Source of the DNA: Rhizobium leguminosarum bv. viciae USDA 2370
Lineage (GTDB): Bacteria; Pseudomonadota; Alphaproteobacteria; Rhizobiales; Rhizobiaceae
NCBI RefSeq assembly: GCF_002008365.1
Contig: NZ_MRDL01000047.1
Location: 62,001 to 126,000 of the forward strand
Reading direction: 5' to 3'
Length of the DNA stretch: 64,000 nucleotides
The position numbers and the translations under genes were made by a program. This document shows, one piece after another, positions 24,397 through 33,580 of the stretch (the stretch's first letter is position 1; the number at the start of each line of letters is the position of its first letter). The notes under the pieces were generated by a model. That model was not told where the DNA came from. It made no database searches and saw only the letters and a list, made by a program, of their open reading frames with translations.

Positions 24397-25167
24397 TTAC
24401 GCTTTGACTGCCACCATGAAAATCCTCGGAAACCTCAGCAGCACCCGCCCATCCGACATCTTTGGATAGGCCTTTTCCACCCGCTTGAGGTAGTCCGCCA
24501 GGAATGCCTCGCGATGCTCTTCGCCGGCATGGGCGAGATAGGGCATCAGCCCGGTTCCCTTCACCCATTCGACGATATCAGCCGCATCCGCCATCGGGTG
24601 ATTGTAGATGGTGTGCCAGATATCGACGCGCGAGGATTTGGCGATCAGCCGGCTGTAGTAAGTGGACGGCGGCGGCAGCCCCTTGCGGCGCACGGTCTTC
24701 GCTTCGAAGGCGGATTTCCACGGTCCGGCATGCGCCGTCTCCTCCATCGCCAGGTGCGAGGGTTCGCCGAGATTGTCGGGCATCTGCACCGCAAGCACGC
24801 CGCCTTCGGAAAGCCCGTTCATCAGCCGGTCGAAAATATCGAGATGATCGGGCAGCCATTGGAAGACGGCATTGGCAAACAAAAGGTCTGCGGGTTCGTC
24901 CGGCTGCCAGCGAGTGAGATCGGCTTCGACGAAGGCAGTGTCCGGAAGTCGCTTGCGCGCTGCCTCCAGCATGTTCATGTCGCTGTCGACGCCGGAGACG
25001 CCGGCCGCCCCGTAGCGCTCGATGATCAGTTCTGTCGAATTGCCCGGTCCGCAACCGAGGTCAACGGCATGGCTAAGGCTTTGCAGCGGCACCTGTGCCA
25101 ACAGGTCACGCGCCGGTCGCGTGCGTTCGTCCTCGAATTTCACATATTGGTTGGCGGACCATGCCAT
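24397..25167 (-). CDS. tam: Trans-aconitate 2-methyltransferase
   Basis: The 256-residue class I SAM methyltransferase begins MAWSANQYVKFEDERTRPA, a hallmark of Tam, followed by motif I VDLGCGPGNSTELI and LLFANAVFQWLPDH. It methylates trans-aconitate, an inhibitor of aconitase formed spontaneously from cis-aconitate. A start three codons upstream is possible, but the family begins MAW/MPW. It lies between zwf and a CNNM-type gene, each apparently transcribed on its own. Confidence 0.9.
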   Translation of the reverse strand: MAWSANQYVKFEDERTRPARDLLAQVPLQSLSHAVDLGCGPGNSTELIIERYGAAGVSGVDSDMNMLEAARKRLPDTAFVEADLTRWQPDEPADLLFANAVFQWLPDHLDIFDRLMNGLSEGGVLAVQMPDNLGEPSHLAMEETAHAGPWKSAFEAKTVRRKGLPPPSTYYSRLIAKSSRVDIWHTIYNHPMADAADIVEWVKGTGLMPYLAHAGEEHREAFLADYLKRVEKAYPKMSDGRVLLRFPRIFMVAVKA

Positions 25168-25246
25168 GGCGATCACTCCTGATATCAGGCCACATCATGT
25201 GGCGGATGCGGATCTTTGATGTTGCGGCCGTCGAGCGTGCCGACCT

Positions 25247-26521
25247 TCAATCCGCAGACACAAGTATTTTGTCCACGCGCCTCCCGTCGAGATCGACGAC
25301 TTCGAAGCGCCATCCATCTCGCGTGAAGCTCTCACCCAATTCCGGCAGATGTTTCAACTCTTCCAACACCAGGCCAGCCACAGTCTGATATTCCAAATCG
25401 TCATCGAGCTTGAGATTTAAGAACTCAGCGAATTCGTCAATCGGCGTCCAGCCGGACACGAGGTAAGAACCGTCGTCTCGGCGAGCGATGGCCTGCTCAT
25501 CGATAGGTCCCTCCTGGAGAGCTCCCATGATCGCTTCCAAAATGTCACCTGACGAAACAACTCCCTCGAAATGACCGTACTCGTCAAAAACCAGCACCAT
25601 GTGGACGGGCGATTTCCTGATTGCTTCGATCACGTTTATGGCGGTTGAGAGGTCTGAAACCACCGGGACGTCTTGCGTCAGAGCCTTGATGTCGACACTG
25701 CCGTGTTCGGACATCGAGTCGTAGAAGTCCTTGACCGGAAGGATGCCGATCACCTCGTCCGAACTGCCTTTCCGAACGGGCAACCGAGACCGTTTCGTCC
25801 GGTGCAACTGGGTTCGAATTTCATCAAGGCTGTCGTCAATATCAATAATTTCGACGTCCCGTCGGGGCGTCATAAGCGCTCGAGCAGTGCGGTCCGCCAG
25901 CCGCATAACACCTGATATCATCGCGGACTCTTCGCTTTCGATCACGCCAGCCGACTGCGCCTCGGCCAGAACGGTTTTGATCTCTGCGTCAGAGACATTG
26001 TCGCCACCTTTTCCTGATTGGCCCAAAAGCTTAAGCACAAGATTTCCGGAGGCGTTTAGAAGCCACACGAGTGGCAGCGCGATTTTTGAAAGTACCGCCA
26101 TAGCTGGGGCGACCTTGGCCGCAACCGCTTCGGGTTCTCGCAATGCGATCTGCTTTGGAACAAGTTCGCCGATGATCAACGAAAGATAGGTGATTGCCAC
26201 AACGACTGAACCTACGCCAATGGCATCGGCGGCCGTCGATGACAGCCCCTGGGCTTCCAGCCATCCGCTCAGGCGGCCGCCGAGCGTGGCACCTGAGAAA
26301 GCGCCGGAGAGAACGCCGACCAGCGTGATGCCGATCTGAACCGTAGAGAGAAAGCGACCGGGGTTTTCGGCAAGTTTGATTGCCTGAGCTGCACCTTTGC
26401 TCCCATTGTCAGAGAGAACCTTTAGGCGGGCTGTTCGAGAAGACACAACAGCCAACTCCGACATGGCGAGCACACCATTTACGATGGTGAGAAACGCCAC
26501 AATTCCAATTTCCAGAAACAC
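25247..26521 (-). CDS. CNNM/CorC-type transporter (hemolysin family)
   Basis: The 424-residue protein has an N-terminal DUF21 membrane domain (about 1-190, with MSELAVVSSRTARLK and IIGELVPKQIALREPE), a pair of CBS domains (about 205-330, with ALMTPRRDVEIID and VFDEYGHFEGVVS) and a C-terminal CorC/HlyC domain ending VDLDGRRVDKILV. The family handles Mg2+/Co2+ export; the hemolysin name is historical. The start codon appears to be GTG at 26521, with AGGGTCCCT upstream. Its codon use is slightly less GC-rich than the genes around zwf. Confidence 0.88.
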   Translation of the reverse strand: MFLEIGIVAFLTIVNGVLAMSELAVVSSRTARLKVLSDNGSKGAAQAIKLAENPGRFLSTVQIGITLVGVLSGAFSGATLGGRLSGWLEAQGLSSTAADAIGVGSVVVAITYLSLIIGELVPKQIALREPEAVAAKVAPAMAVLSKIALPLVWLLNASGNLVLKLLGQSGKGGDNVSDAEIKTVLAEAQSAGVIESEESAMISGVMRLADRTARALMTPRRDVEIIDIDDSLDEIRTQLHRTKRSRLPVRKGSSDEVIGILPVKDFYDSMSEHGSVDIKALTQDVPVVSDLSTAINVIEAIRKSPVHMVLVFDEYGHFEGVVSSGDILEAIMGALQEGPIDEQAIARRDDGSYLVSGWTPIDEFAEFLNLKLDDDLEYQTVAGLVLEELKHLPELGESFTRDGWRFEVVDLDGRRVDKILVSAD

Positions 26522-27390
26522 AGGGACCCTATTCGTTGAGGTTTTAATGCCGCATTGATCAGGCGACGCGGCAAGGCGTTCGAAGTGACGCTATATCAGC
26601 ATCGCCCATCGTCTTTCCATCATCGTGTTAACATCAGTACAGGTTCCATCAGTCCTCAGATTTCCTTGAGGTGGCAAGCCCGACCCAGCCGGAACGGTTG
26701 GAAATCCAGTCGGCCTGCAACGGCCGCCCGTCATTCGCGATGGTCTGGAACGCTCTCTGCTGGAACCTGATATGCCTGAGGCGAGGCGGATGTCATCGCA
26801 CCGCCTACAGTGGTCGCCAGCTTCTTCGGCCGGGAGATCCCGGTTGGAGCGGGCGGAGCTTGTACTGGATGGGTCGCTGTCAGGCATGGCGCAATTTTGG
26901 CGGTGAAACGCTTTCGGCGCAAGAGGCGTCGGGCGAAAATCCTTATAGCGTCTTGATGTGACAGTTTTGAAAAGGACAGTAGCACCTCTTTCTGATTGAG
27001 GATTTCGGCGGATTTTCCGCGCTTCTGCAACGAACGCTTTATAATGATCGAGCTATTGGCAGATGGAATTTTTAGGGTGTAGCAGCGGCACTGCGGCGCG
27101 TCCCATGACCTGGAATAGCGATCCGGTAAAGAGGTGGTGTCAAGGACAAAATTATGCACAAATTCAAAGCGCTACAGCATTGTTTGCACGTCTGAAAAGA
27201 CGCGCGGCGCTAGAGCCTATGACAAATCAAGGTGAGCCCGTGAACAGCTGCCCAACTCATAAGTAAAGCTGGCGCAATACACCGTAAATTAACAGCCTCT
27301 TCGTATTTTCTTCAAATTGCGAACGATTTCCGCGACGTGCAGCCACGTCCCGGCTCGATCGACGACATGCCCGCTCGAGGAGGTACGCGC
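26522..27390. other. Long intergenic region with no convincing gene
   Basis: These 869 bases hold only short overlapping ORFs on both strands, none with a good ribosome-binding site or recognisable motif. The part 26980-27160 is relatively AT-rich. A reversed partial copy of the CAGCGC-GCGCGTC repeat lies at 27167-27215. The final 60 bases contain the GAGGAGG ribosome-binding site of the chemoreceptor gene. The region may hold decayed genes or a regulatory RNA; I cannot show either. Confidence 0.6.
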
Positions 27391-29775
27391 ATGCAGTTCA
27401 AATCGGCTACCGGACGCAACATTTTTTCCGTGGCGGCCTGCGGTGTCGTCGCGACGATCGCGGCATCGGGCGTTCTTTTTTACATCGCCTATAACGATAT
27501 GCGCAAATCGAGCCTCGATCAGATGCTCCAGATCGCTGCCACCAACGCGCTCAACGTCGAGAAATCCATGAGCGTGGCGCTCGGCATCGTCAATGCGTTG
27601 GAGACATCGCTGTCGACGATGAAGGAAAGCGGAAACGCCAGTCGTGCGACCGCCGACGACCTGCTGAAGAACATGCTGCAGGATAATCCGATGGCGCTCG
27701 GTGTTTGGACCGGCTGGGAACCGAATGCCTTCGACGGCAAGGACAAGGATTTCGTCGGCAAGGAAGGCCACGACACCACCGGCCGCTACGTGCCCTATTG
27801 GGTGCGCAGTGGCGACAAGATCCAGCACACGCCGCTGGTCGATTATGGGGTGTCGGGCGCCGGCGACTACTACCAGCTTCCCTTTACCCAGAAAAAGACC
27901 GTCGTCATCGAACCCTATGTCTACGCGGTCGACGGCAAGGATGTGCTGATGACCTCGGTCGCCAAGCCGATCGTGGTCGATGGCAAGGCGCTTGGCGTCG
28001 CCGGCATGGACATTTCGCTCGACGACGCCAACAAGGCGATTTCCGCAGTCCACCCGATGGAGACCGGCTATCTCAGCCTGGTGACGGGCGCCGGCAGCAT
28101 CATCAGCCATCCCTCCGCTGCGCTCGCAGGCAAGAATATCAAGGACGGCGGTGATCTCACCGCCGGCTGGGATCAGTTGATCGCCAGGCCCGGCGTCGAG
28201 CAGGAGATCGCAGGCCCGGACGGTCAGAGCTATTTCTCTGTCGCCTATCCGGTAAAGCTCACGAATGACCTCAACTGGTACGCCATTGTTTCGGTGCCCA
28301 AATCCACCGTCTTTGCCCAACTCAATAACATGGCCTGGAGCGCCGTCGCGATCACCGCCATCGCTGCCCTCCTGCTCGGTTTCGCAGGCTGGCTCATTGC
28401 CCGCAAATTCGTCCGCCGCATAGAGGGCGTGATTGCCGAGACTGATCGCATCGCCCATGGCCAACTCGACGTGCAATTGAACGACAAGAATGCCGAGGAC
28501 GAAATCGGCGACCTCTCACGCTCCCTCGCCATCCTGCTGGAAAGCAATCGCCAGAAGATCAGGCTCGAGGCCGATGCGGAAAGCTCCCGGTCCCGCGAAG
28601 AGATCGAACGACAGGAACGTTCCGTCCTCCATGCCGCCCGTGAGGATTCGATCAAGTTTGCGGTGAGCGAACTCGGCAACGGACTGGCAAGCCTTTCCAA
28701 CGGAGATATGACCATCCGGCTGGAAAAGCCATTTACCGACTCCCTTGACGAAATCCGCGTCGATTTCAATGCGTCTGTCGAAAAGCTCCAGGCAGCCCTG
28801 ATTTCCTTCTCCGAAAACGCTGCCGTCATTCAGGCCGGTTCCGAAGAAATCCGCTCGGGCGCCGACGATCTCGCCCGCCGCACCGAACAGCAGGCCGCTT
28901 CCGTCGAGGAGACCGCCGCTGCGCTGGAGCAGATCACCACCTCGGTCAAGGACTCCACCCTTCGCGCCGAGGAGGCGGGAACGCTCGTCAGCCGCACCAA
29001 GGATGGTGCAGAAAAGTCCGGAGAGATCGTGCGCAATGCCGTTGACGCCATGACCGGCATCGAGCAATCCTCGCAGTCGATCTCCAACATTATCGGCGTG
29101 ATCGACGATATTGCCTTCCAGACGAATCTGCTGGCCCTCAATGCAGGTGTTGAAGCAGCGCGTGCGGGGGAGGCCGGCAAGGGCTTCGCCGTCGTCGCCC
29201 AGGAAGTGCGTGAACTCGCGCAGCGCTCGGCCACCGCCGCCAAGGAGATCAAGGCGCTGATCACCTCGTCCGGCGACCAGGTCAAGCGTGGCGTCGATCT
29301 CGTCGGCCAGACCGGCAAGGCGCTGCAGGCAATCGTTGCCGAAGTCCAGCAGATCAACAGCAATGTCCAGGCGGTCGTCCAGGCCGCCCGTGAACAGTCG
29401 ACGGGTCTCCTGGAGATCAACACGGCGGTCAACCAGATGGACCAGTCGACCCAGAAAAACGCCGCGATGGTCGAGGAATCGAACGCCGCTTCGCATACGC
29501 TGGTGACGGAGGTGTCTGCCCTCTCGGAGCGTCTGGCACAGTTCAATCTCGGCCAGGTGGCAAAGGCGGCCCCTGCCGCCTGGACGACTGCCAAGCCGTT
29601 GGCACGCCCGGTGGGGGCGATGCTTTCGATGCGCAGACCGGTTCCCGCCTCGGCCACCGACCATGCCAGGCCCGCTCCGTCACCGGCCCGTGCGCTCGGC
29701 GGCAAGCTTGCAGCAGCCTTCGGCACCTCAGCCGCACCACCGGCTTCGACCGAGGGCAACTGGGAAGAGTTCTAG
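27391..29775 (+). CDS. Methyl-accepting chemotaxis protein with dCache sensor
   Basis: The 794-residue receptor has a first membrane helix (about 11-31), a periplasmic Cache-type sensor (about 32-325) with VWTGWEPNAFDGKD, YYQLPFTQKKTVVIEPYVY and GVAGMDISLDD, a second helix (about 327-350), a HAMP domain and the MCP signalling domain with the hairpin tip DIAFQTNLLALNAGVEAARAG. The C terminus ends NWEEF, matching the xWxxF pentapeptide used to tether CheR and CheB. dCache sensors of this shape often bind amino or organic acids. GAGGAGG precedes the ATG. It is not beside a che operon. Confidence 0.93.
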   Translation: MQFKSATGRNIFSVAACGVVATIAASGVLFYIAYNDMRKSSLDQMLQIAATNALNVEKSMSVALGIVNALETSLSTMKESGNASRATADDLLKNMLQDNPMALGVWTGWEPNAFDGKDKDFVGKEGHDTTGRYVPYWVRSGDKIQHTPLVDYGVSGAGDYYQLPFTQKKTVVIEPYVYAVDGKDVLMTSVAKPIVVDGKALGVAGMDISLDDANKAISAVHPMETGYLSLVTGAGSIISHPSAALAGKNIKDGGDLTAGWDQLIARPGVEQEIAGPDGQSYFSVAYPVKLTNDLNWYAIVSVPKSTVFAQLNNMAWSAVAITAIAALLLGFAGWLIARKFVRRIEGVIAETDRIAHGQLDVQLNDKNAEDEIGDLSRSLAILLESNRQKIRLEADAESSRSREEIERQERSVLHAAREDSIKFAVSELGNGLASLSNGDMTIRLEKPFTDSLDEIRVDFNASVEKLQAALISFSENAAVIQAGSEEIRSGADDLARRTEQQAASVEETAAALEQITTSVKDSTLRAEEAGTLVSRTKDGAEKSGEIVRNAVDAMTGIEQSSQSISNIIGVIDDIAFQTNLLALNAGVEAARAGEAGKGFAVVAQEVRELAQRSATAAKEIKALITSSGDQVKRGVDLVGQTGKALQAIVAEVQQINSNVQAVVQAAREQSTGLLEINTAVNQMDQSTQKNAAMVEESNAASHTLVTEVSALSERLAQFNLGQVAKAAPAAWTTAKPLARPVGAMLSMRRPVPASATDHARPAPSPARALGGKLAAAFGTSAAPPASTEGNWEEF

Positions 29776-29861
29776 ACATACGGCGTGCGACGCCGCTGAG
29801 CGCCGCTCCCCTTGGCAGCAGATAGCACCCGCGCGAGTTTGTTGCCGCCTCAGCTCTTTGT

Positions 29862-30737
29862 TTGGGTGTATCTCGGTGGTGGAAATTGCCAAAGGACCGC
29901 AACAGTAACGAACCGTCAGAGGAGGTCGTAGCCTTTGACGTTCAGGGAGAGCGTGTTGTCGGCACGTTGCGCCTTGCTACCGGAAAGCCACAGCCGGTGA
30001 TCCTGCTTTTTCCGGGGTTTGGCGGAGTTCGAGATGAGCTTCAGATTCCAAGCCAAGGCAAAGGAATTTTCGCCTACATAGCCGGGTCTTTTGCATCCCT
30101 AGGGTTTTCCAGTCTTCGGATCGATTTCCGTGGAAGCGGCGAAAGCGACGGCCTGTTTGAGAACACGACATATTCGAGCCAAATAGCCGATGGCATTGCC
30201 GCCATGGAGTTTCTCAGGTCCGACCCCCGCGTCGATGGACACCGTATCTTCCTGCTGGGATGGAGCCAGGGTGGATTGGTCGCTGCTGCGATAGGCGGGC
30301 GAACCAATAGACCGTCCGGGATTGCTCTTTGGGCTGCTATTGGAGAGCTAAGTGTTTCCTTTCCCGCTCTGATCGGTCGGGAAACCTATCTTCGCGGTTT
30401 GGCGGAAGAGAGCATTGCGACCGAGATCGTGATGCCGTGGGGCGCCAGGCTCAAGCTCAGGCACCCCTTCTTTCAAGAGGTGGCAACGCACGATCCATTC
30501 GATGAAATCAAAGCCTATGATGGCCCGCTTTTTGTGGCGGAAGGGTCCTTGGATACTGCCATTCCGGCGGGCACAGGACGAAAATTCGTGTCGGCCCATA
30601 ACGGGGACAACGAGCTTCGGATCAGTCCGATGGACCACGCCTTCAATACATCGCTCGGCACTGAAGCTCTCGATGCGCTGGTGATGGCGACCGCGAATTT
30701 CTTTGCTCTGCGGCCAGCTTTCCTCACGCGAACATAA
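29862..30737 (+). CDS. Alpha/beta hydrolase (acylpeptidase/lysophospholipase-like)
   Basis: The protein of up to 291 residues has LFPGFGG with the oxyanion region, a GSGES segment, the nucleophile elbow GWSQGG, an acid in EGSLDTAIP and a histidine in PMDHAFNT. It is a cytoplasmic serine hydrolase of unknown substrate. The start is uncertain: in-frame candidates are TTG codons at 29862 and 29886, with no good ribosome-binding site and no in-frame ATG before the conserved core. GC content is visibly lower than in neighbouring genes, suggesting acquired DNA. Confidence 0.75.
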   Translation: MGVSRWWKLPKDRNSNEPSEEVVAFDVQGERVVGTLRLATGKPQPVILLFPGFGGVRDELQIPSQGKGIFAYIAGSFASLGFSSLRIDFRGSGESDGLFENTTYSSQIADGIAAMEFLRSDPRVDGHRIFLLGWSQGGLVAAAIGGRTNRPSGIALWAAIGELSVSFPALIGRETYLRGLAEESIATEIVMPWGARLKLRHPFFQEVATHDPFDEIKAYDGPLFVAEGSLDTAIPAGTGRKFVSAHNGDNELRISPMDHAFNTSLGTEALDALVMATANFFALRPAFLTRT

Positions 30738-30837
30738 CTGCAAGGATGGCCCGCGCTCAATTTTGATTTGAAAGCATTCAATACCTCGCGCTAAGGTCAC
30801 ACAAACCAGCATCAGCGCAAAGTCCTCGGAGTTGCCG

Positions 30838-31401
30838 ATGACATTTCCCAATCCCTCAGCCACCTTTGACCGCATGCTCATCATGGGCAACGGCGGTGCG
30901 GGTAAATCATGGCTCGCCCGTCGTGTTGGTGAGCAGCTTCACCATCCGGTTGTCCACCTTGATGACATGCATTGGGAGCCGGGGCGCTACGGCATCGATC
31001 GCGACAGAGCGTTGCGGGACGAGATGGTCAAGGCGGCGGCCGAAGGCAATGCTTGGGTCATGGAGGGCGTTTACGGGCAACTGGCGAACATGGTCCTCAA
31101 CCGCACGACGATCCTGGTCTGGATTGATTTGCCGGAGGAAGAATGCATCGCCAACATCAAGCTGCGAGGTATCCAAGGCGGCGAGACCGGAACGCAATTC
31201 GATGGCCTTTTAAAGTGGGTGGCCGAATACCGGAGTAGAACGAACAACTGGAATTCCTTCGAGACGCACGCGCGATTGTTCTCGGTCTTTACCCGTCCGA
31301 AGTTCCTGTTATCGAGCCGTGAGGCAGTCACCGATTTTGCCGACCGGTTGTCCACCAGCATCGACGAGGCCGCCGATGAAAGAGCCCAGATTTCCGAATG
31401 A
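30838..31401 (+). CDS. P-loop kinase-like ATPase (adenylate kinase/FlaR-related)
   Basis: The 187-residue protein has Walker A GNGGAGKS (about 17-24), then HHPVVHLDDMHWEPGRY, VMEGVYG and DLPEEECIANIKLRGIQ, the pattern of the FlaR/topology-modulation-type small ATPases related to adenylate kinase. The substrate is unknown. ATG at 30838 has CGGAG upstream. Its last 26 bases overlap the start of the next, frameshifted acetyltransferase gene, indicating translational coupling. Confidence 0.8.
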   Translation: MTFPNPSATFDRMLIMGNGGAGKSWLARRVGEQLHHPVVHLDDMHWEPGRYGIDRDRALRDEMVKAAAEGNAWVMEGVYGQLANMVLNRTTILVWIDLPEEECIANIKLRGIQGGETGTQFDGLLKWVAEYRSRTNNWNSFETHARLFSVFTRPKFLLSSREAVTDFADRLSTSIDEAADERAQISE

Positions 31402-31839
31402 CGAGGGCGAAGACGCCTGGATGGTCGTCCAGGTGTTTGCGGATGAACACTGGAATGCCTACCACGACATCCGCCGCGCCGTCCTCTTCGAGGCCCGCGG
31501 GTTGATTGGCTATGATGCGAACCATCCCGATGATCGAAGGGATGGGCATTTCCCTTTGCTGCTTCTGCTTGAAAACACTCCGGTCGGTGCGGCTCGCCTT
31601 GATCTGATGAGCGAGCAGACAGCATGGGTGCGGACCGTCGCGATCAGGGCGGAACGCCAGGGAAAGGGTACGGCCGGATGCTCATGGCAGGCCTCGAAAA
31701 ATTCGCATCACAACACCGGGTCAAGAGATTGCTTGTGAATGCGGCGCGAGACGCCGTGGGGTTTTACGAAGCGCTCGGATGGACCGTCGTCGAGGCCGAT
31801 GGTGAAAACCCTGTGCTGACAAAGGAATTGCGAACCTAG
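31376..31839 (+). pseudogene. GNAT acetyltransferase with a one-base frameshift
   Basis: From the ATG at 31376 the frame reads MKEPRFPNDEGEDAW, HWNAYHDIRRAVLFEARG and WVRTVAIRAERQGKG, then goes out of frame at about 31664-31673. The +1 frame continues YGRMLMAGLEKFASQH and VNAARDAVGFYEALGW to a stop at 31839. Joined, they make a normal GNAT enzyme of about 155 residues with the acetyl-CoA loop ERQGKGYGRML. The sequence AAGGGTACGG would need one extra T (AAGGGTTACGG). It is either a true pseudogene or a base-calling error. It overlaps the preceding kinase-like gene. Confidence 0.85.
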
Positions 31840-31918
31840 CCTCAATGGTGAAGTATTGCGCTGACCGCGAGCTGCTCTAACGTTCTCGTGGAGCCTCTCC
31901 AAAAACGACGAGGTCACG

Positions 31919-32413
31919 ATGCTCATTATCTTCGGTGGTCTGCCTGGCAGTGGAAAGACGACGATTGCCCGCGCTTTGGCTGAGCGGTTGAATGCGGTCC
32001 ATGTGCGCGTCGATACCATCGAGCAGGCAATCCGTGCCTCCGGAATTGCCGATGATGCCGGGCCTGCAGGCTATATCGTGGCTTACGGCATTGCTGGAGA
32101 CAATCTGACCCTTGGCAGGACTGTTATCGCCGACTCCGTCAACCCGCTTCGGATAACCCGGTCAGCGTGGCTTTCGGTCGCGCAAGCCGCCGGGGTGACA
32201 GCGGCGGAGGTCGAGATCGTTTGCTCGGATAAAGCCGAGCACCGCAACCGTGCTGAAACGCGCCTCACCGACGTCGAAGGTCTGGTGAAGCCGACATGGC
32301 AAGCGATTTCCGAAAGAACCTATGACGAATGGCCTGATGCAATCGTCATCGACACGGCTTTGAAAACGGTGGAAGCGGCTGTTGATGAACTGATCGACCG
32401 ACTTGGCGACTGA
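31919..32413 (+). CDS. AAA-family kinase-like ATPase
   Basis: The 164-residue protein has Walker A GGLPGSGKTT (about 6-15) followed by VRVDTIEQAIR, and VIADSVNPLRITR, a pattern seen in small P-loop kinases such as gluconate kinase-like and antibiotic phosphotransferase-like proteins. The substrate is unknown. ACGAGGTCACG precedes the ATG. It is part of a run of small plus-strand genes at 29.8-33 kb with lower GC than average. Confidence 0.8.
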   Translation: MLIIFGGLPGSGKTTIARALAERLNAVHVRVDTIEQAIRASGIADDAGPAGYIVAYGIAGDNLTLGRTVIADSVNPLRITRSAWLSVAQAAGVTAAEVEIVCSDKAEHRNRAETRLTDVEGLVKPTWQAISERTYDEWPDAIVIDTALKTVEAAVDELIDRLGD

Positions 32414-32465
32414 GAAGGAAATTACACCAAGCTGCCGCCAATCAACGACGAACCGGTATCGGAAC

Positions 32466-33041
32466 ATGGAATCTCGGATCGTTCTCGTTCGTCACAGTCT
32501 CCCTTCCATTGAAGGAGATACACCGTCTATCGACTGGCGCCTAAGTGCACCGGGTAAGGCAGCCGCGATCGAGTTGGCAAAATACCTCTCCGGATTCCGC
32601 GTAAAGGAAATACGCAGCAGTCCTGAAAAGAAAGCGCATCAAACCGCTGCCTTGATTGCTGATCGTCTGGCTCTTCCCGTTTGTCTTGATTCTGACTTGC
32701 GGGAACACGACCGATCCAAGGTAGGATATATTGCGCGAACTGATTTTGAAGCAGGCATCACCAGACTGTTGGAGCATCCTCACCAGCTCACATTTGGCGA
32801 CGAAAGCGCAGATGCGGTTTTCAATAGAATGGACCAAGCCGTGGCCCGAGCGAGAAAAGCCCGACCGAGTGGCGACTTAATGATCGTAACACATGGCACC
32901 GCCATGTCGATCTACGCCGCTCGGGTTCTCAGGGTCGATCCGCTGGCGTTCTGGCGAAGTCTTTCCATGCCGACTGCCGTAGTGCTGGACGGGAACGAAA
33001 TGAAGATTATCGATGTACCGGACACTCCGGCGGACCGATGA
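32466..33041 (+). CDS. Histidine phosphatase superfamily protein
   Basis: The 191-residue protein has the catalytic-histidine motif as VRHSLP (residues 8-13; Ser replaces the usual Gly of RHG), the second-arginine region EIRSSPEKKAHQTA, and the second histidine in VTHGTAMS. Members include phosphoglycerate mutase-like phosphatases. The conserved His and Arg positions are present, so it is likely an active phosphatase of unknown substrate. The ATG at 32466 follows weak CGGAAC. It starts 52 bases after the kinase-like gene. Confidence 0.82.
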   Translation: MESRIVLVRHSLPSIEGDTPSIDWRLSAPGKAAAIELAKYLSGFRVKEIRSSPEKKAHQTAALIADRLALPVCLDSDLREHDRSKVGYIARTDFEAGITRLLEHPHQLTFGDESADAVFNRMDQAVARARKARPSGDLMIVTHGTAMSIYAARVLRVDPLAFWRSLSMPTAVVLDGNEMKIIDVPDTPADR

Positions 33042-33112
33042 CCGATTAGGCAACCTCCCAAACATAGCCGGTGTCGTTGACGCTCGCTTCCGTCCGCGGT
33101 GCTTACGCTCCG

Positions 33113-33580
33113 CTAAGCCGCGAGGATGGTGATCCCGTAGGCGTTGGCGGCTGCCGTCATGCGGGCGATGGTTTCCGCCGAAGGGCTGACCTTCGGTGGC
33201 TCGGTCGTGCCTTCCGCTTCGATAAACTCGGCCATGTCTCGATCGACGACCGCGGAGAAGACCACGGGAACGGTTCCTCGGTTGGAATAGCCGTGCACCA
33301 TGAAGGGCGGGATGGTGACGATGTCGCCGGCGCTGGCTTCGATCTCTTCGGGGCCGCTGTCGCTCAGGCGCCAGATCGTCAGGCGTCCCTCGAGCATGCG
33401 GAACACTTCCGGGCTCGCATGCGCATGTTTCGGCGTCCGGCTGCCTGATGGCACGGTGACGTCGAAGATATTGAGCCAGGCTCCGCTGATTCTAAGCCGC
33501 CGCTCGACCCGGTCGCCGAGGACGAAAAACCGCTTTGCCTCGTCGCTCGCAGGCATTTTCACAAATGAGTTGGACATCAT
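33113..33580 (-). CDS. Cupin-domain protein
   Basis: The 155-residue protein contains one cupin barrel: GSRTPKHAHASPEVFRMLEGRLTIW supplies the first motif and DIVTIPPFMVHGYSNRG the second, with metal-ligand-type histidines (KHAHASPE and MVHG). No other domain is present, so it could be an enzyme or a small-molecule binding protein. AGAAAGAGAC precedes tandem ATG codons at 33580 and 33577. It is convergent with the histidine phosphatase gene. Confidence 0.82.
   Translation of the reverse strand: MMSNSFVKMPASDEAKRFFVLGDRVERRLRISGAWLNIFDVTVPSGSRTPKHAHASPEVFRMLEGRLTIWRLSDSGPEEIEASAGDIVTIPPFMVHGYSNRGTVPVVFSAVVDRDMAEFIEAEGTTEPPKVSPSAETIARMTAAANAYGITILAA

Noticed and set aside
26591..26961. Short overlapping ORFs in the 869-base gap
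   Set aside because: They overlap on both strands, lack ribosome-binding sites and resemble no transposase or other family that I can identify.
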